From the NCBI RefSeq assembly GCF_014651035.1, contig NZ_BMWC01000005.1, positions 434,001 through 498,000 on the forward strand: a stretch of 64,000 nt of DNA, given 5' to 3'. This document shows, one piece after another, positions 9,063-16,384 of the stretch. The stretch is from Streptomyces lomondensis. GTDB taxonomy: Bacteria > Actinomycetota > Actinomycetes > Streptomycetales > Streptomycetaceae. Numbering within the stretch: the stretch's first letter is position 1; each line of letters begins with the position of its first letter. The notes below the pieces were generated by a model. That model ran no database searches and was not told the origin of the DNA. It saw only the letters and a program-made list of their open reading frames with translations. A program made the position numbers and the translations under genes.

Positions 9063-10378
9063 GGTACGACAGCATCACCGAGGCGATAGGCAACACCCCT
9101 CTGGTGCGGATAGACCCGGCGGTGCACGGCCTGCGCACCATCGATCTGTACGCCAAGCTCGAAATGCTCAACCCCTTCGGCTCGGTCAAGGACCGGGCCG
9201 CGTGGAACATGGCGCGTCCGCTGCTGCCGGAGGCGGTCGAACACGGCAGCCAGGTCGTGGAGTTGTCCAGCGGCAACACGGCGAAGGCGCTGGCGGTCGT
9301 CGCGGGCATGCACGGCCTGGGCTTCAAGAGCGTCACCAACCGGATGCGGGTCCCGGAGATCAAGGACCTCCTGCTGCTGCTCGGCGCGGAGATCGAGGAG
9401 CTGCCGGGGCAGAGCGAGTGCCTGGACCCGACGGCGACGGACGACCCGCTGACCCTCTTCCACCGGACGCTGTCCGCCTCGGGCAGCGCCTATCTGCACA
9501 CCGACCAGTACTTCAACCCGCGCAACACCGAGGCCCATTTGACCGGCACCGGCCCGGAGATCGTCAAGGACCTGGACGGCCGGGTCCCGGACTGGTTCGT
9601 CGCCTGCGTGGGCACGGCCGGCTCCTCCACGGGCGTGGCCCGCGCGCTGCGGGAGGAGGACCCCTCGGTGCGGGTGGTCGGCCTGGTCGCGGCCAAGTCG
9701 GACTTCATCCCGGGGATCCGCACCATCGACGAGGTGCAGGAGGTCGGCCTGTTCGACCCGGACACGTACGACACGATGGAGTCGGTCAGCGCCGACGAGG
9801 CGATCGAGGGGATGCTGACCCTGAACCGCCGCTGCGGCATCCTGGGCGGACCCACCGGCGGTGCCGCCTACTTCGGGGCCGTCCGTCATCTGCGCGCCCT
9901 CGACGAGGAGTCGGGCGAGCGCCGGACGGCGGTGTTCATCGTCTGCGACCGCGTGGAGAGCTATCTGAGCTACGTCCGGCAGCGGCGGCCGGACCTGCTG
10001 GGTCGGCCGCCCAGGAAGAACTCGCCGGCCGACCTCTCCGCGGCGGAGGTCGGTCGGGCCCCGTCGGTCACGGTGGCCGAGGCCCGGCGCTGGATCGAAG
10101 CCGACCGCCCGCTCGTGGTCGACCTGCGCAGCCCGTACGCGTACGCGGCGCTGCACATCGACGGATCGGTCAACATCGTCGACGAGCTGTTCTCCGAACT
10201 CGTCCAGGGGGGTCTGCCGTTCAGCCGGAGCCGCCCGGTGCTGCTGGCGTGCCCGGTGGGCGAGCAGTCCGCCCGGTACGCGGCGCTGCTGACCCGGATG
10301 GGCCATCCGGACGTGCGCAGCCTGGCGGGCGGGATCATCGCCTGGCGGGACGCGGGCGCGCCCCTGGTGCGGGACTGA
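9059..10378 (+). CDS. Cysteine synthase-like PLP enzyme fused to a rhodanese domain
   Basis: 439 residues; the GTG overlaps the upstream stop (GTGA). Residues 1-310 are a fold-type II PLP enzyme: TPLVRI, PLP lysine in FGSVKDRAAWN (Lys44), SSGNTAKAL binding the substrate carboxylate, and GPTGGAAYFGA binding the cofactor phosphate. A linker leads to a rhodanese domain (about 335-439) with VVDLRSPYAYAALHI and the active-site loop ACPVGEQS, whose Cys398 could carry a persulfide. The fusion suggests sulfur delivery onto, or release from, the PLP product. The next gene is cysteine-desulfurase-like, which would load such a rhodanese. 2,3-Diaminopropionate synthase (SbnA-like) activity is an alternative for the PLP domain. 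Confidence 0.85.
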   Translation: MRYDSITEAIGNTPLVRIDPAVHGLRTIDLYAKLEMLNPFGSVKDRAAWNMARPLLPEAVEHGSQVVELSSGNTAKALAVVAGMHGLGFKSVTNRMRVPEIKDLLLLLGAEIEELPGQSECLDPTATDDPLTLFHRTLSASGSAYLHTDQYFNPRNTEAHLTGTGPEIVKDLDGRVPDWFVACVGTAGSSTGVARALREEDPSVRVVGLVAAKSDFIPGIRTIDEVQEVGLFDPDTYDTMESVSADEAIEGMLTLNRRCGILGGPTGGAAYFGAVRHLRALDEESGERRTAVFIVCDRVESYLSYVRQRRPDLLGRPPRKNSPADLSAAEVGRAPSVTVAEARRWIEADRPLVVDLRSPYAYAALHIDGSVNIVDELFSELVQGGLPFSRSRPVLLACPVGEQSARYAALLTRMGHPDVRSLAGGIIAWRDAGAPLVRD

Positions 10379-10383
10379 CCGCC

Positions 10384-11580
10384 ATGACCGCACCCGCGAT
10401 CCGCGAGGAACCGATCCGGTGGCAGCAGGCGCTGCGCGCCCAGTTCCCCATCGTCACGGCGCATCCAGAGCTGGCCTATCTGGACAGCGCGGCCACGGCG
10501 CAGAAGCCGCAGGCCGTCCTGGACGCCGTGCAGACGTACCTCACCACGTCCAACGCCAACGCCGCGCGCGGCACCTACACCTGGGCCAACAGGACGACGG
10601 AGCTGGTCGAGCGGACCCGCGAGCGCGTCGCCCGGTTCCTCGGGGACACCGAACCGGAGCGCTCCGCCGTGCACTTCACCAGCGGCGCGACCGAGGGGCT
10701 GCGCACCGTCGCCCACGACTGGCTGCCGGGCTTCCTGCGCGACGGCGACGAGATCGTCGTGCCGGACGCCGACCACCAGGCCAACATCACGCCCTGGCTG
10801 GAGGCGCAGCAGCTGCTGGCCCGGCAGGGCGTGCACGTGCGGGTGGTGCCGATGCCGTACCAGAGCGGTTCCGGGGACTACGACCACCGTGCGCTGGCCG
10901 AACGGGCCGGGCCGCGCACCCGGTTCGTGGCCACCACGCATGTGCACCATGTGTACGGCGGCGACATGAACGTGGGCCGGATCCGGCGGGCCGTCGGCCC
11001 GGACGCGGTGATCTGCCTGGACGCGGCGCAGAGCGTCGGCCATCTGCCGGTGTCGGTGGCCGAGTTGGACGTCGACTTCGTCGTCTTCTCGGGGCACAAG
11101 GCCCTGGCGCTGCCGGGGTCCGGTGCGGTGTGGGCCCGGCAGGCGCGCGGCCCGGCGTTCGTGCCCGGCGGCTGGAGCGGCACCCCGAACACCGCGGGCA
11201 TCGCCTCCCTGGAAGCGGCCCTGGACTGGTTGGACGCCGCGGGGGTCGAGCGCATCGAGCGCTGGACGGTCGCCCTCGCCTCCCGGCTCACCGACGGGCT
11301 GCGCCGGCTGGACGCCTACGAGATCCTCGGCTGCCCGCTCAGCCTGGCCGCCGACTCGACCGTGCAGCGGCGCCAGGGCATCGTGACGCTGCGGCACCGC
11401 GCCATCGACTCGGGCGATCTGGGCTTCATCCTGTTCAGCCACGGTTTCATGGTCCGCTCCGACCACCACTGCCAGGGCGACGCGGGCGAGAAGACCGGTT
11501 CGGTGCGGGTGAGCCTGCATGTGTACAACACCGTGGAGGAGATCGACCGGCTGCTGTCCGTTCTCGCGTCACTCACCTGA
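10384..11580 (+). CDS. Class V aminotransferase / cysteine desulfurase-like enzyme
   Basis: 398 residues, ATG 3 bases after the previous stop codon. It has YLDSAATAQKP near the N-terminus, SGATEGL, the CLDAAQSVGH cofactor-binding strand, and the PLP lysine in FSGHKALALPGSG (Lys239). A cysteine in DHHCQGD (Cys363) matches the position of the SufS-type persulfide cysteine (HHC). This supports desulfurase rather than simple transaminase chemistry. Length fits the family (about 400). Tight spacing with a rhodanese-fused PLP enzyme suggests that persulfide sulfur is passed between neighbours. No SUF or ISC iron-sulfur genes are nearby, so this is probably a pathway-specific copy. Confidence 0.85.
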   Translation: MTAPAIREEPIRWQQALRAQFPIVTAHPELAYLDSAATAQKPQAVLDAVQTYLTTSNANAARGTYTWANRTTELVERTRERVARFLGDTEPERSAVHFTSGATEGLRTVAHDWLPGFLRDGDEIVVPDADHQANITPWLEAQQLLARQGVHVRVVPMPYQSGSGDYDHRALAERAGPRTRFVATTHVHHVYGGDMNVGRIRRAVGPDAVICLDAAQSVGHLPVSVAELDVDFVVFSGHKALALPGSGAVWARQARGPAFVPGGWSGTPNTAGIASLEAALDWLDAAGVERIERWTVALASRLTDGLRRLDAYEILGCPLSLAADSTVQRRQGIVTLRHRAIDSGDLGFILFSHGFMVRSDHHCQGDAGEKTGSVRVSLHVYNTVEEIDRLLSVLASLT

Positions 11581-11599
11581 CTCGGCCACCCAGGCATAA

Positions 11600-11614
11600 T
11601 GGGAACCGTTTCCA
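11600..11614. promoter_or_regulatory. Zur-like 7-1-7 palindrome
   Basis: TGGGAACCGTTTCCA forms a 7-1-7 inverted repeat with one mismatched pair, preceded by TAA. The layout TG-N2-A...T-N2-CA resembles Fur-family operators, especially Zur boxes of actinobacteria. It lies 57 bases before the methyltransferase start and 19 bases after the preceding stop. Regulatory role is inferred only. Confidence 0.35.
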
Positions 11615-11670
11615 CCTGTAGGCTCGGACGGACAAGAGTCAGGTGCGAGACGGCAAGGTGGCGCGACCGG

Positions 11671-12435
11671 ATGGGGCTGAGCCTGGAGACGGCGGAGCGA
11701 TGGGTGGAGCGCTGGGAGCTCCAGCAGCAGCGGTACGCCGTCGACCGCGAGGAGCGGTTCACGGTGATCGCGGATGTCGTCGAACACGTCACGGCGGGGC
11801 GCCGGAGCCGGCCGCTCGTCGTCGACCTGGGCTGCGGGCCCGGCTCGCTCGCGGCCCGGCTGGTCCGGCGGCTGCCGGACGCGGAGATCGTGGCCGTGGA
11901 CCGGGACCCCCTCCTGCTGGAGCTGGGCCGGACCCACCACCCGGACGCGGCCCGCTACGTCGACGCGGAGATCGGCGCACCGGGCTGGACCGGGACGCTG
12001 GGCCTGGACCGGCCCCTGGACGCGGCCGTCTCCACAACAGCCCTGCACTACCTCGACCGCGACACCCTGCTGCGCACCTACCGGCAGCTCGCCGCGTTGC
12101 TGCGGCCCGGCGGCGTCCTCGTCAACGGCGACCACCTTCCCCAGGACGAGGCGGGCCCGGCCGGCATCGCCGCCCATGTCGGGCGGTGCCGGGCCGGCCG
12201 GCAGCGGGCGTTCACCCATGAGGACTGGGGCTCCTGGTGGGCCGCCGTCGCCGACGACCCCGAACTGGCCGACCTCCTCGCCGAACGCCGCCGCCGCGAG
12301 GCGTCCCCCGACACCGGCCGCCCCGCCGAACTCCCCCTCTCCGCCCACCTGGACCTGCTCCGCCGGGCGGGCTTCGACAAGGCGGGCCCGGTCTGGCAGT
12401 ACGGCGACAGCTGCGTGGTCGTGGCGGTCCGCTAG
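11671..12435 (+). CDS. Class I SAM-dependent methyltransferase
   Basis: 254 residues. The frame could extend to an ATG at 11599, but that would put the palindrome at 11600-11614 inside the gene and has no ribosome site; 11671 follows AAGGTGG and starts a protein of normal family shape. Motif I is VVDLGCGPGSLAARL (about 49-63), the acidic end of strand 2 is IVAVDRDPLLLELG, and motif II/post-I features follow (STTALHYLDRDTLL, LRPGGVLVNGDHL). It follows three PLP enzymes in the same direction and may methylate their product. Its stop codon TAG is part of the TA-flanked insertion site of the adjacent MITE. Confidence 0.85.
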   Translation: MGLSLETAERWVERWELQQQRYAVDREERFTVIADVVEHVTAGRRSRPLVVDLGCGPGSLAARLVRRLPDAEIVAVDRDPLLLELGRTHHPDAARYVDAEIGAPGWTGTLGLDRPLDAAVSTTALHYLDRDTLLRTYRQLAALLRPGGVLVNGDHLPQDEAGPAGIAAHVGRCRAGRQRAFTHEDWGSWWAAVADDPELADLLAERRRREASPDTGRPAELPLSAHLDLLRRAGFDKAGPVWQYGDSCVVVAVR

Positions 12436-12621
12436 GGCCTGTCGTTTGGATCAGGTCGCAGGGAAGTGACGGTGCTGTTCAGTGCCGGTGAGCGGGGTCT
12501 GGTGCGTGCAGCTGCAAGGCGGAGGAGGGAGTCGACGCGGAGCGTCGGGGACCGACGACAACGCGGCAGATGCGCGTGCCAGACCCCGCGTCTGCGGCGT
12601 GATCCAAACGACAGGCCCTAG
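12432..12621. mobile_element. 190-base MITE with 29-base terminal inverted repeats
   Basis: The left arm (12432-12460, beginning CTAGGGCCTGTCGTTTGG) and right arm (12593-12621, ending CCAAACGACAGGCCCTAG) are inverted repeats matching at 27 of 29 positions. TA occurs at both edges within CTAG, as expected for IS630/Tc1-type duplication of TA. There is no open frame of note inside; a second inner inverted repeat (GCGGGGTCTGG and CCAGACCCCGC) would let the element fold. The sequence matches my recollection of a repeat common in Streptomyces. The left edge sits on the stop codon of the methyltransferase gene. Confidence 0.75.
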
Positions 12622-12912
12622 GCCCCGCCTTCACACGGATCTCGCCCCGAGCAGGACCGACGCCAGGCTGACGGCCGCTTCGTGGGAGGGCCTTCTCGGG
12701 GATGGTGTGGCCGATCCCGCGTCCCGCGTTTGCGCAGGTAGGCGCGGAATGCGCGAGAGCTGTACGCCTTGTCTGCGATCACGTGGTCGGGACGGCAGCG
12801 CGGACGGCCGGGGCCGAGGCGTGGGACGCGGATGCGTTCCAGCAGCGGTTGCGCACAGATACCGTCATGGCGTTGGCCGGGGGTGACCAGGGGGGCCAGG
12901 GGCCTGTCTCGG
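12622..12912 (-). pseudogene. IS5-type transposase fragment
   Basis: Reading on the minus strand gives transposase motifs: LAPLVTPGQRHD, IRVPRLGPGRPRCRPDHV and ADKAYSSRAFRAYLRKRG. These correspond to the middle of IS5-family DDE transposases, where DKAYSS carries the second catalytic Asp. After KRG the frame shifts: the usual HTIPEKA reappears in another frame (around 12690). The N-terminus with the first Asp and the C-terminus with the catalytic Glu are absent. It abuts the MITE. This is a dead remnant and should not be called as a gene. Confidence 0.8.
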
Positions 12913-12972
12913 CCGTCCCCCCCTTTCGGCCGGTGGCGGGATGACGGGCAGCAGCGCCCGCACAATCACGGC

Positions 12973-13380
12973 ATGACCGAAACTGTCGAAGCAGCCTGGC
13001 ACAAGATCCTGACCACGGCCGGCGAACCTCGCCGACCGGAAGAATCGCCGCTTGCCGTTCCGTTTGCCGAGCTGGTGTTGGTGGCGCACGCCGAGCCGCT
13101 GCTTCGTCAGCTCTACCCCTGGACCGGTATGTGGGAGCTGCACTTCAGCAGGTGCACGGAGATCCGCCACACCTGGGACATCCCCTACATCGGCACCCTG
13201 GGAGACGGCCGGTACTACGTCGAAGGGCCGAGCCGAACCAGCCCGCGGATCGCCGAGACAGACAGCGCGCAAGCTGCAGTGGCGATGGTCATCGATCGCC
13301 TGCCACCACACTGCGGCCCGGCCTTCATCGGCAATGCAGAGGAACTGGCCGCCTACGAGAGGGCGCGGGACAACAGGTAG
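12973..13380 (+). CDS. DUF6193-family protein
   Basis: 135 residues from ATG. The pattern PFAELVLVAHAEPLLRQLYPW, GMWELHFSRCTE, WDIPYIGTLGDGRYYVEGP, then VIDRLPPHCGPAFIG matches what I recall of DUF6193, sometimes labelled a natural-product biosynthesis family. No catalytic motif is recognisable and no signal peptide or membrane segment is seen, so it should be cytosolic. It sits alone between an IS5 remnant and a broken Lrp-like fragment, so it may have arrived with mobile DNA. Ribosome-site support for the start is weak. Function unknown. Confidence 0.65.
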   Translation: MTETVEAAWHKILTTAGEPRRPEESPLAVPFAELVLVAHAEPLLRQLYPWTGMWELHFSRCTEIRHTWDIPYIGTLGDGRYYVEGPSRTSPRIAETDSAQAAVAMVIDRLPPHCGPAFIGNAEELAAYERARDNR

Positions 13381-13408
13381 AAACAGGCAGCCGACTTCGC
13401 GGAGTCGG

Positions 13409-13493
13409 GACGGGCGGCTGACCAACGTCGAGCTGGCCAAGCGGGTCGGCCTGACCTCACCGCCGTGCCTGCGCCGGGTCAAGCGACTGGAGT
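13409..13493 (+). pseudogene. Lrp/AsnC helix-turn-helix fragment
   Basis: The frame encodes DGRLTNVELAKRVGL then SPPCLRRVKRLE, the second helix and recognition helix of the Lrp/AsnC DNA-binding domain. The sequence before it lacks the first helix, and afterwards the frame runs into unrelated sequence with no RAM effector domain. It is a short relic of an amino-acid-responsive regulator, left between IS remnants. Confidence 0.6.
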
Positions 13494-13885
13494 TTCTTAT
13501 GGGGCACTCGGTTCGCCGTCGTCACGTCTCCGCACGCGAAAGGCAGAGGCCCTGCTTCGGGTCAGAGGGCCATGTAGGAACGAACATGCCCAAGGTCGAC
13601 CCGTGGCCCTCCCGTGACGGAGCATCTTCTGGAACCACCGCACACCCCCCGGGAACGATGACGACAGCGAGGACTGAGCAGCTCGGGACAGCGGAGAATA
13701 TCGACTCCACCGCCGAAGGACAGATTGTGAAATACGTCGGAGGCGGGGGCCTGCTGGCGTTGGTCATAGGACTGCTGCTCGTGTTGGCCTTCAAGTCCTC
13801 TCAGACGAGACCCAATTTTGTCTGGGTCCAGGGCGTGTCCGGTGGGTCACGGGCGACAACCGGACACGCCCCAGCCCGGCACGGT
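13494..13885. other. Region without a supported gene between mobile-element relics
   Basis: A plus-strand frame from ATG 13658 encodes a hydrophobic stretch (YVGGGGLLALVIGLLLVLAF) that could be a membrane helix, but the frame runs on to 14194 through a hairpin and antisense to a better candidate gene, with no good ribosome site. A small inverted repeat GACCCA/TGGGTC lies near 13808-13829. GC content and codon bias are lower than in neighbouring genes, as expected for decayed DNA. Confidence 0.4.
13831..13871 (-). terminator. Hairpin after the small secreted-protein gene
   Basis: GGGCGTGTCCGG (13831-13842) pairs perfectly with CCGGACACGCCC (13860-13871) around a 17-base loop. It begins 15 bases after the stop of the minus-strand gene at 13886. 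No U-tract follows, as is usual for Streptomyces terminators. Confidence 0.65.
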
Positions 13886-14143
13886 TCAGGGCGCCAGACG
13901 GCCCGTGCCTGGAACCTCGGTGGGGACTCCGACGTTGGCCGGGTCCACGAGACCCGTGACTTCTTGAACAGCACAGTCGACGGTGGCTACCGGGTCCGGC
14001 ACGGCAATGGCCGGCGTGGCAAGAAGGCCGAGGAGCGCGACGACTCCGAGTGCGTTACTGCGGTACGAGACATGAACTTCTTTCGGAACGACGGTAGTTG
14101 TCCGCAGCCTGCCCGGATCTGCGTGCCCGGATCGCTTCGTCAC
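13886..14143 (-). CDS. Small secreted protein, start uncertain or frameshifted
   Basis: The open frame contains a typical signal peptide (SYRSNALGVVALLGLLATPAIA) followed by about 38 residues with TVDCAVQEVTGLVDPANV and VPTEVPG. One cysteine is present. The only in-frame start is a GTG at 14143, 25 residues before the signal sequence and without a ribosome site. An ATG with AAAGAAG just upstream sits at 14073 but in another frame, reading MSRT; a single-base indel would join it to the signal peptide. Either the gene has a recent frameshift or it uses a rare start. A hairpin follows the stop. Family not recognised. Confidence 0.45.
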   Translation of the reverse strand: MTKRSGHADPGRLRTTTVVPKEVHVSYRSNALGVVALLGLLATPAIAVPDPVATVDCAVQEVTGLVDPANVGVPTEVPGTGRLAP

Positions 14144-14227
14144 CCGAATGAGTGTGGTGAATCGATCCTCTACTCCCGGCTCGCGAATGGTTGAACGTTC
14201 CGGCCTACTCGTGCGGGTGAAGACGGC

Positions 14228-14846
14228 TCATGAGCGGAGCCAGAGCCGGATTGCTGCGACCGCGGCCGTGCCCTGGAAGATGCAGGCCCGCTTGCGGGCG
14301 TACCGGTCCCGCTGGAAACTGGCGGGTCTGCCGTCTGCGCTGCCACGGCGTCGGCGGTGGGCCTGCTGGTCCCGCCGTTCGGGGATCGTGTGCCGGATCT
14401 GCCTGCGCCGCAGGTAACGGCGATTCCGGCGGGAGCTGTACGCCTTGTCCCCGCAGAGGTGATCCGGACGCGTCCGCGGGTGCCCACCGGCCGGCCGCGG
14501 GACACGGATGCGGTCCAGGACCGGGATGAGTCGAGGGGCGTCGCCCCACTGTCCCGGCGTGATCAGGACGGCCGGCGGCCGACAGCCGTCGTCACCTGCC
14601 AGGTGAATCTTCGTTGTGAGCCCGCCCCGTGAACGGCCCATCCCCTCATCGTCCCGCCGCCGGGCACCGGCAGCATGCTGGTGAACACGGCACGCAGGTC
14701 CCGCCACCGGAACCCGTCCGCTGCAGGAACAAGATGCCGTTGATCACCTTGCGAGGACACTTCCACCGCCCACCCCGACCGATGTTCTTCGGCAGATGCG
14801 GCTCCGACCGCACCCATTCCTCGTCCGAGAGATCACCCCGCCCCAC
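14228..14846 (-). pseudogene. Internally deleted IS5-family transposase
   Basis: On the minus strand the N-terminus MGRGDLSDEEWVRSEPHLP, then RKVINGILFLQRTG, is a normal IS5-type start. The frame then breaks and roughly 60 residues expected before HQHAAGARR are missing. The reading continues in another frame with GRSRGGLTTKIHLAGDDG, LITPGQWGDAPRLIP and DKAYSSRRNRRYLRRRQIR. Near the end, RDRYARKRACIFQG shows a second deletion that removes the segment normally carrying the catalytic Glu (ERTINRLK region). Both deletions make it inactive. CGGCTCATG occurs inverted near both ends (around 14226 and 14868) and may be relic terminal repeats. Confidence 0.8.
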
Positions 14847-14977
14847 ACCGATCCGAACGACCAGGGCATGAGCCGGTCACACGACCCCTCGGACAGGCCC
14901 TGGCTCCGCGTTCACCCGTGCGCCCCGGCCGGATGGCGGGGCGCGGCGGGGGCCCGGACAATACATGCAGGAATCGC

Positions 14978-14997
14978 TATATGTTAATGTCGCCATG
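14978..14997 (+). promoter_or_regulatory. Operator/promoter of the His-rich gene
   Basis: TATATGTTAATGTCGCCATG resembles the arsR operator at 15396-15415 (CATATGCTAATGTCTGCATATG core): the same TAATGT -10-like hexamer sits 8-10 bases before an ATG. The inverted repeat is weaker than at arsR. The ATG at 14995 is in frame with the His-rich gene, so leaderless initiation there is possible. Confidence 0.5.
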
Positions 14998-15051
14998 CGC
15001 GCCCCGGCCGAAGCGCCGCGGGCGGTCACGAGCACACGCGAGGAGCCACCC

Positions 15052-15351
15052 ATGACCACCGCCGAACACCTCACCCACGAGGGCCACACCCACACCCACG
15101 GCGACGACTGCGGTCACGTCGCCTTCCCCCACGGCGACCACACCGACTACGCCCACGACGGCCACATCCACCGGATGCACGGGGACCACGTCGACGAGTG
15201 CGCGAACGGCGGTCACACGGTCCACCAGAACCACGACCACCAGCACGGCGACGACTGCGGCCACCTGGCCGTGCGGCACGGCGACCACACCGACTACGTG
15301 CACGACGGCCACCGGCACGCCGCGCACGAGGGGCACTGGGACGATCACTGA
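15052..15351 (+). CDS. Histidine-rich metal-binding protein
   Basis: 99 residues from an ATG after GAGGAG; an in-frame leaderless-type ATG at 14995 would add 19 residues. About a quarter of residues are His, with many Asp. Two similar units are visible: HGDDCGHVAFPHGDHTDY followed by HDGHIH, then HGDDCGHLAVRHGDHTDY followed by HDGHRH, so the protein arose by internal duplication; each unit also has one Cys. There is no signal peptide or membrane segment, so a cytosolic metal buffer or sponge is likely. It lies next to an SmtB-type repressor with a matching operator and faces a probable nickel importer. Zinc or nickel are the likely ligands. Confidence 0.75.
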   Translation: MTTAEHLTHEGHTHTHGDDCGHVAFPHGDHTDYAHDGHIHRMHGDHVDECANGGHTVHQNHDHQHGDDCGHLAVRHGDHTDYVHDGHRHAAHEGHWDDH

Positions 15352-15388
15352 GTGGATGGACCCGGACACGTTGGGCAAATTGGAAATC

Positions 15389-15420
15389 GTTGTCATATGC
15401 TAATGTCTGCATATGACAAC
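15389..15420. promoter_or_regulatory. Perfect 12-8-12 palindrome over the arsR start
   Basis: GTTGTCATATGC and GCATATGACAAC are exact inverted repeats separated by TAATGTCT. The spacer contains a TAATGT -10-like hexamer, and the arsR ATG (15413) lies in the right arm, so the mRNA is probably leaderless and the repressor would cover its own promoter. A/T-rich ATATG half-sites are typical of SmtB/ArsR operators. Confidence 0.8.
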
Positions 15421-15724
15421 GACGCCCTCTCCCCCGACGGACGACCCGGACCGGACTCTGCAAGCGGCCAGTGAGCTGCTGCGTGCCCTGGCCTCGCCCG
15501 TACGGCTGGGCATCGTGCGCGAGTTGTCCGGCGGGGGGAAGTACGTCCACGAACTGGTGACGGCCCTGGGCGTGAGCCAGCCCCTCGTCTCCCAGCACCT
15601 GAGGGTGCTGCGCACCTCCCGGATCGTCAGCGCCCGGCGTGAGGCCCGCGAGACGCGGTACACCCTCACCGACGACCACGTGGCGCACATCGTGCTGGAC
15701 GCCATCCGGCACGCCCAGGAGTAG
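15413..15724 (+). CDS. ArsR/SmtB-family metal-sensing repressor
   Basis: 103 residues. The winged helix is clear: LLRALASPVRLGIVREL, HELVTALGVSQPLVSQHLRVL and RYTLTD. The C-terminal helix reads DDHVAHIVLDAIRHAQE, giving Asp87, His89, His100 and Glu103 with the exact D-x-H-x10-H-x2-E spacing of the alpha-5 metal site in SmtB, used for Zn, Co or Ni. The CxC arsenic/cadmium site on the recognition helix is absent. The gene overlaps its own operator and should be autoregulated. The His-rich gene 61 bases upstream is the obvious co-target. It ends 6 bases from the converging ABC transporter operon. Confidence 0.92.
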   Translation: MTTTPSPPTDDPDRTLQAASELLRALASPVRLGIVRELSGGGKYVHELVTALGVSQPLVSQHLRVLRTSRIVSARREARETRYTLTDDHVAHIVLDAIRHAQE

Positions 15725-15730
15725 CCCGTC

Positions 15731-16384
15731 TCAGGACAGGCTCTCCCAGTGGACCGTGCGGTCGCACCAGCGCTCCAGCAGCGTGCGGTCGTGGCCGACG
15801 GCCAGCAGGGCGGCGCCGGTGGCGGCCCGGTAGTCCTCGACCGCCGCGACCAGAGCGGCGGCGGTGGACGCGTCGAGCATCGCCGTCATCTCGTCGCACA
15901 CCAGCAGGCGCGGGCGCAGCACCAGGGCGCGGGCGAGGCAGGCGCGCTGGAGCTGGCCGTCGCTGACCTCGTGCGGGCGCCGGGTCAGCAGGTCCGGGGT
16001 GAGGCCGACCACCGGGGCCAACTGGGCGATCCGGTCCGGGACTTCCCTGCCCCGGCCGGTGGCGCGCAGGGGCTCGGCGATCAGGTCGGTGAGCGGCAGC
16101 CGGGGGTCCGCAGACAGCCTGGCCTGCTGGAAGACGACCCCGAAGGCGGTGCGCCGGTCGCGCGGGGCGCGGTGGCGCCAGTGCCGTACGGGTTCGCCGT
16201 CGAGGAGCAGGGTGCCGGAGTCGGGCCGGTGCAGCAGGGCCGCGACCCGGGCCAGCGTGGACTTGCCGCAGCCGCTCGGGCCGAGCAGGCCGACGGACTC
16301 GCCCGGTGCCACGGTCAGGGAGACGTCCCGGACGACCGGCGCGTTCCTGGTGTATCCGGCGGTGATGGAGCGCAGTTCAAGCAC
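15731..16384 (-). CDS. nikE: Nickel/peptide-type ABC transporter ATPase (second)
   Basis: 217 residues from a GTG at 16384, 6 bases after GGAGG and overlapping the previous gene by 8 bases; an ATG at 16402 is also possible. Walker A is LLGPSGCGKSTLA, the signature motif is the variant VSDGQLQR, and Walker B is LLVCDEMTAMLD. The H-loop histidine follows in AVGHD. It is shorter than DppF/OppF and lacks the C-terminal oligopeptide-family tail. It is last in the five-gene importer operon and pairs with the next ATPase. The gene name is tentative, based on the Nur-like operator of the operon. Confidence 0.8.
   Translation of the reverse strand: MLELRSITAGYTRNAPVVRDVSLTVAPGESVGLLGPSGCGKSTLARVAALLHRPDSGTLLLDGEPVRHWRHRAPRDRRTAFGVVFQQARLSADPRLPLTDLIAEPLRATGRGREVPDRIAQLAPVVGLTPDLLTRRPHEVSDGQLQRACLARALVLRPRLLVCDEMTAMLDASTAAALVAAVEDYRAATGAALLAVGHDRTLLERWCDRTVHWESLS

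Noticed and set aside
12973..14143. A complete integrated element with attachment sites
   Set aside because: No integrase, tRNA gene or direct att repeats were found; only separate IS/MITE relics are present.
13658..14194. Plus-strand frame with one possible membrane helix
   Set aside because: No good ribosome site, runs through a hairpin and antisense to a signal-peptide gene; only the helix is protein-like.
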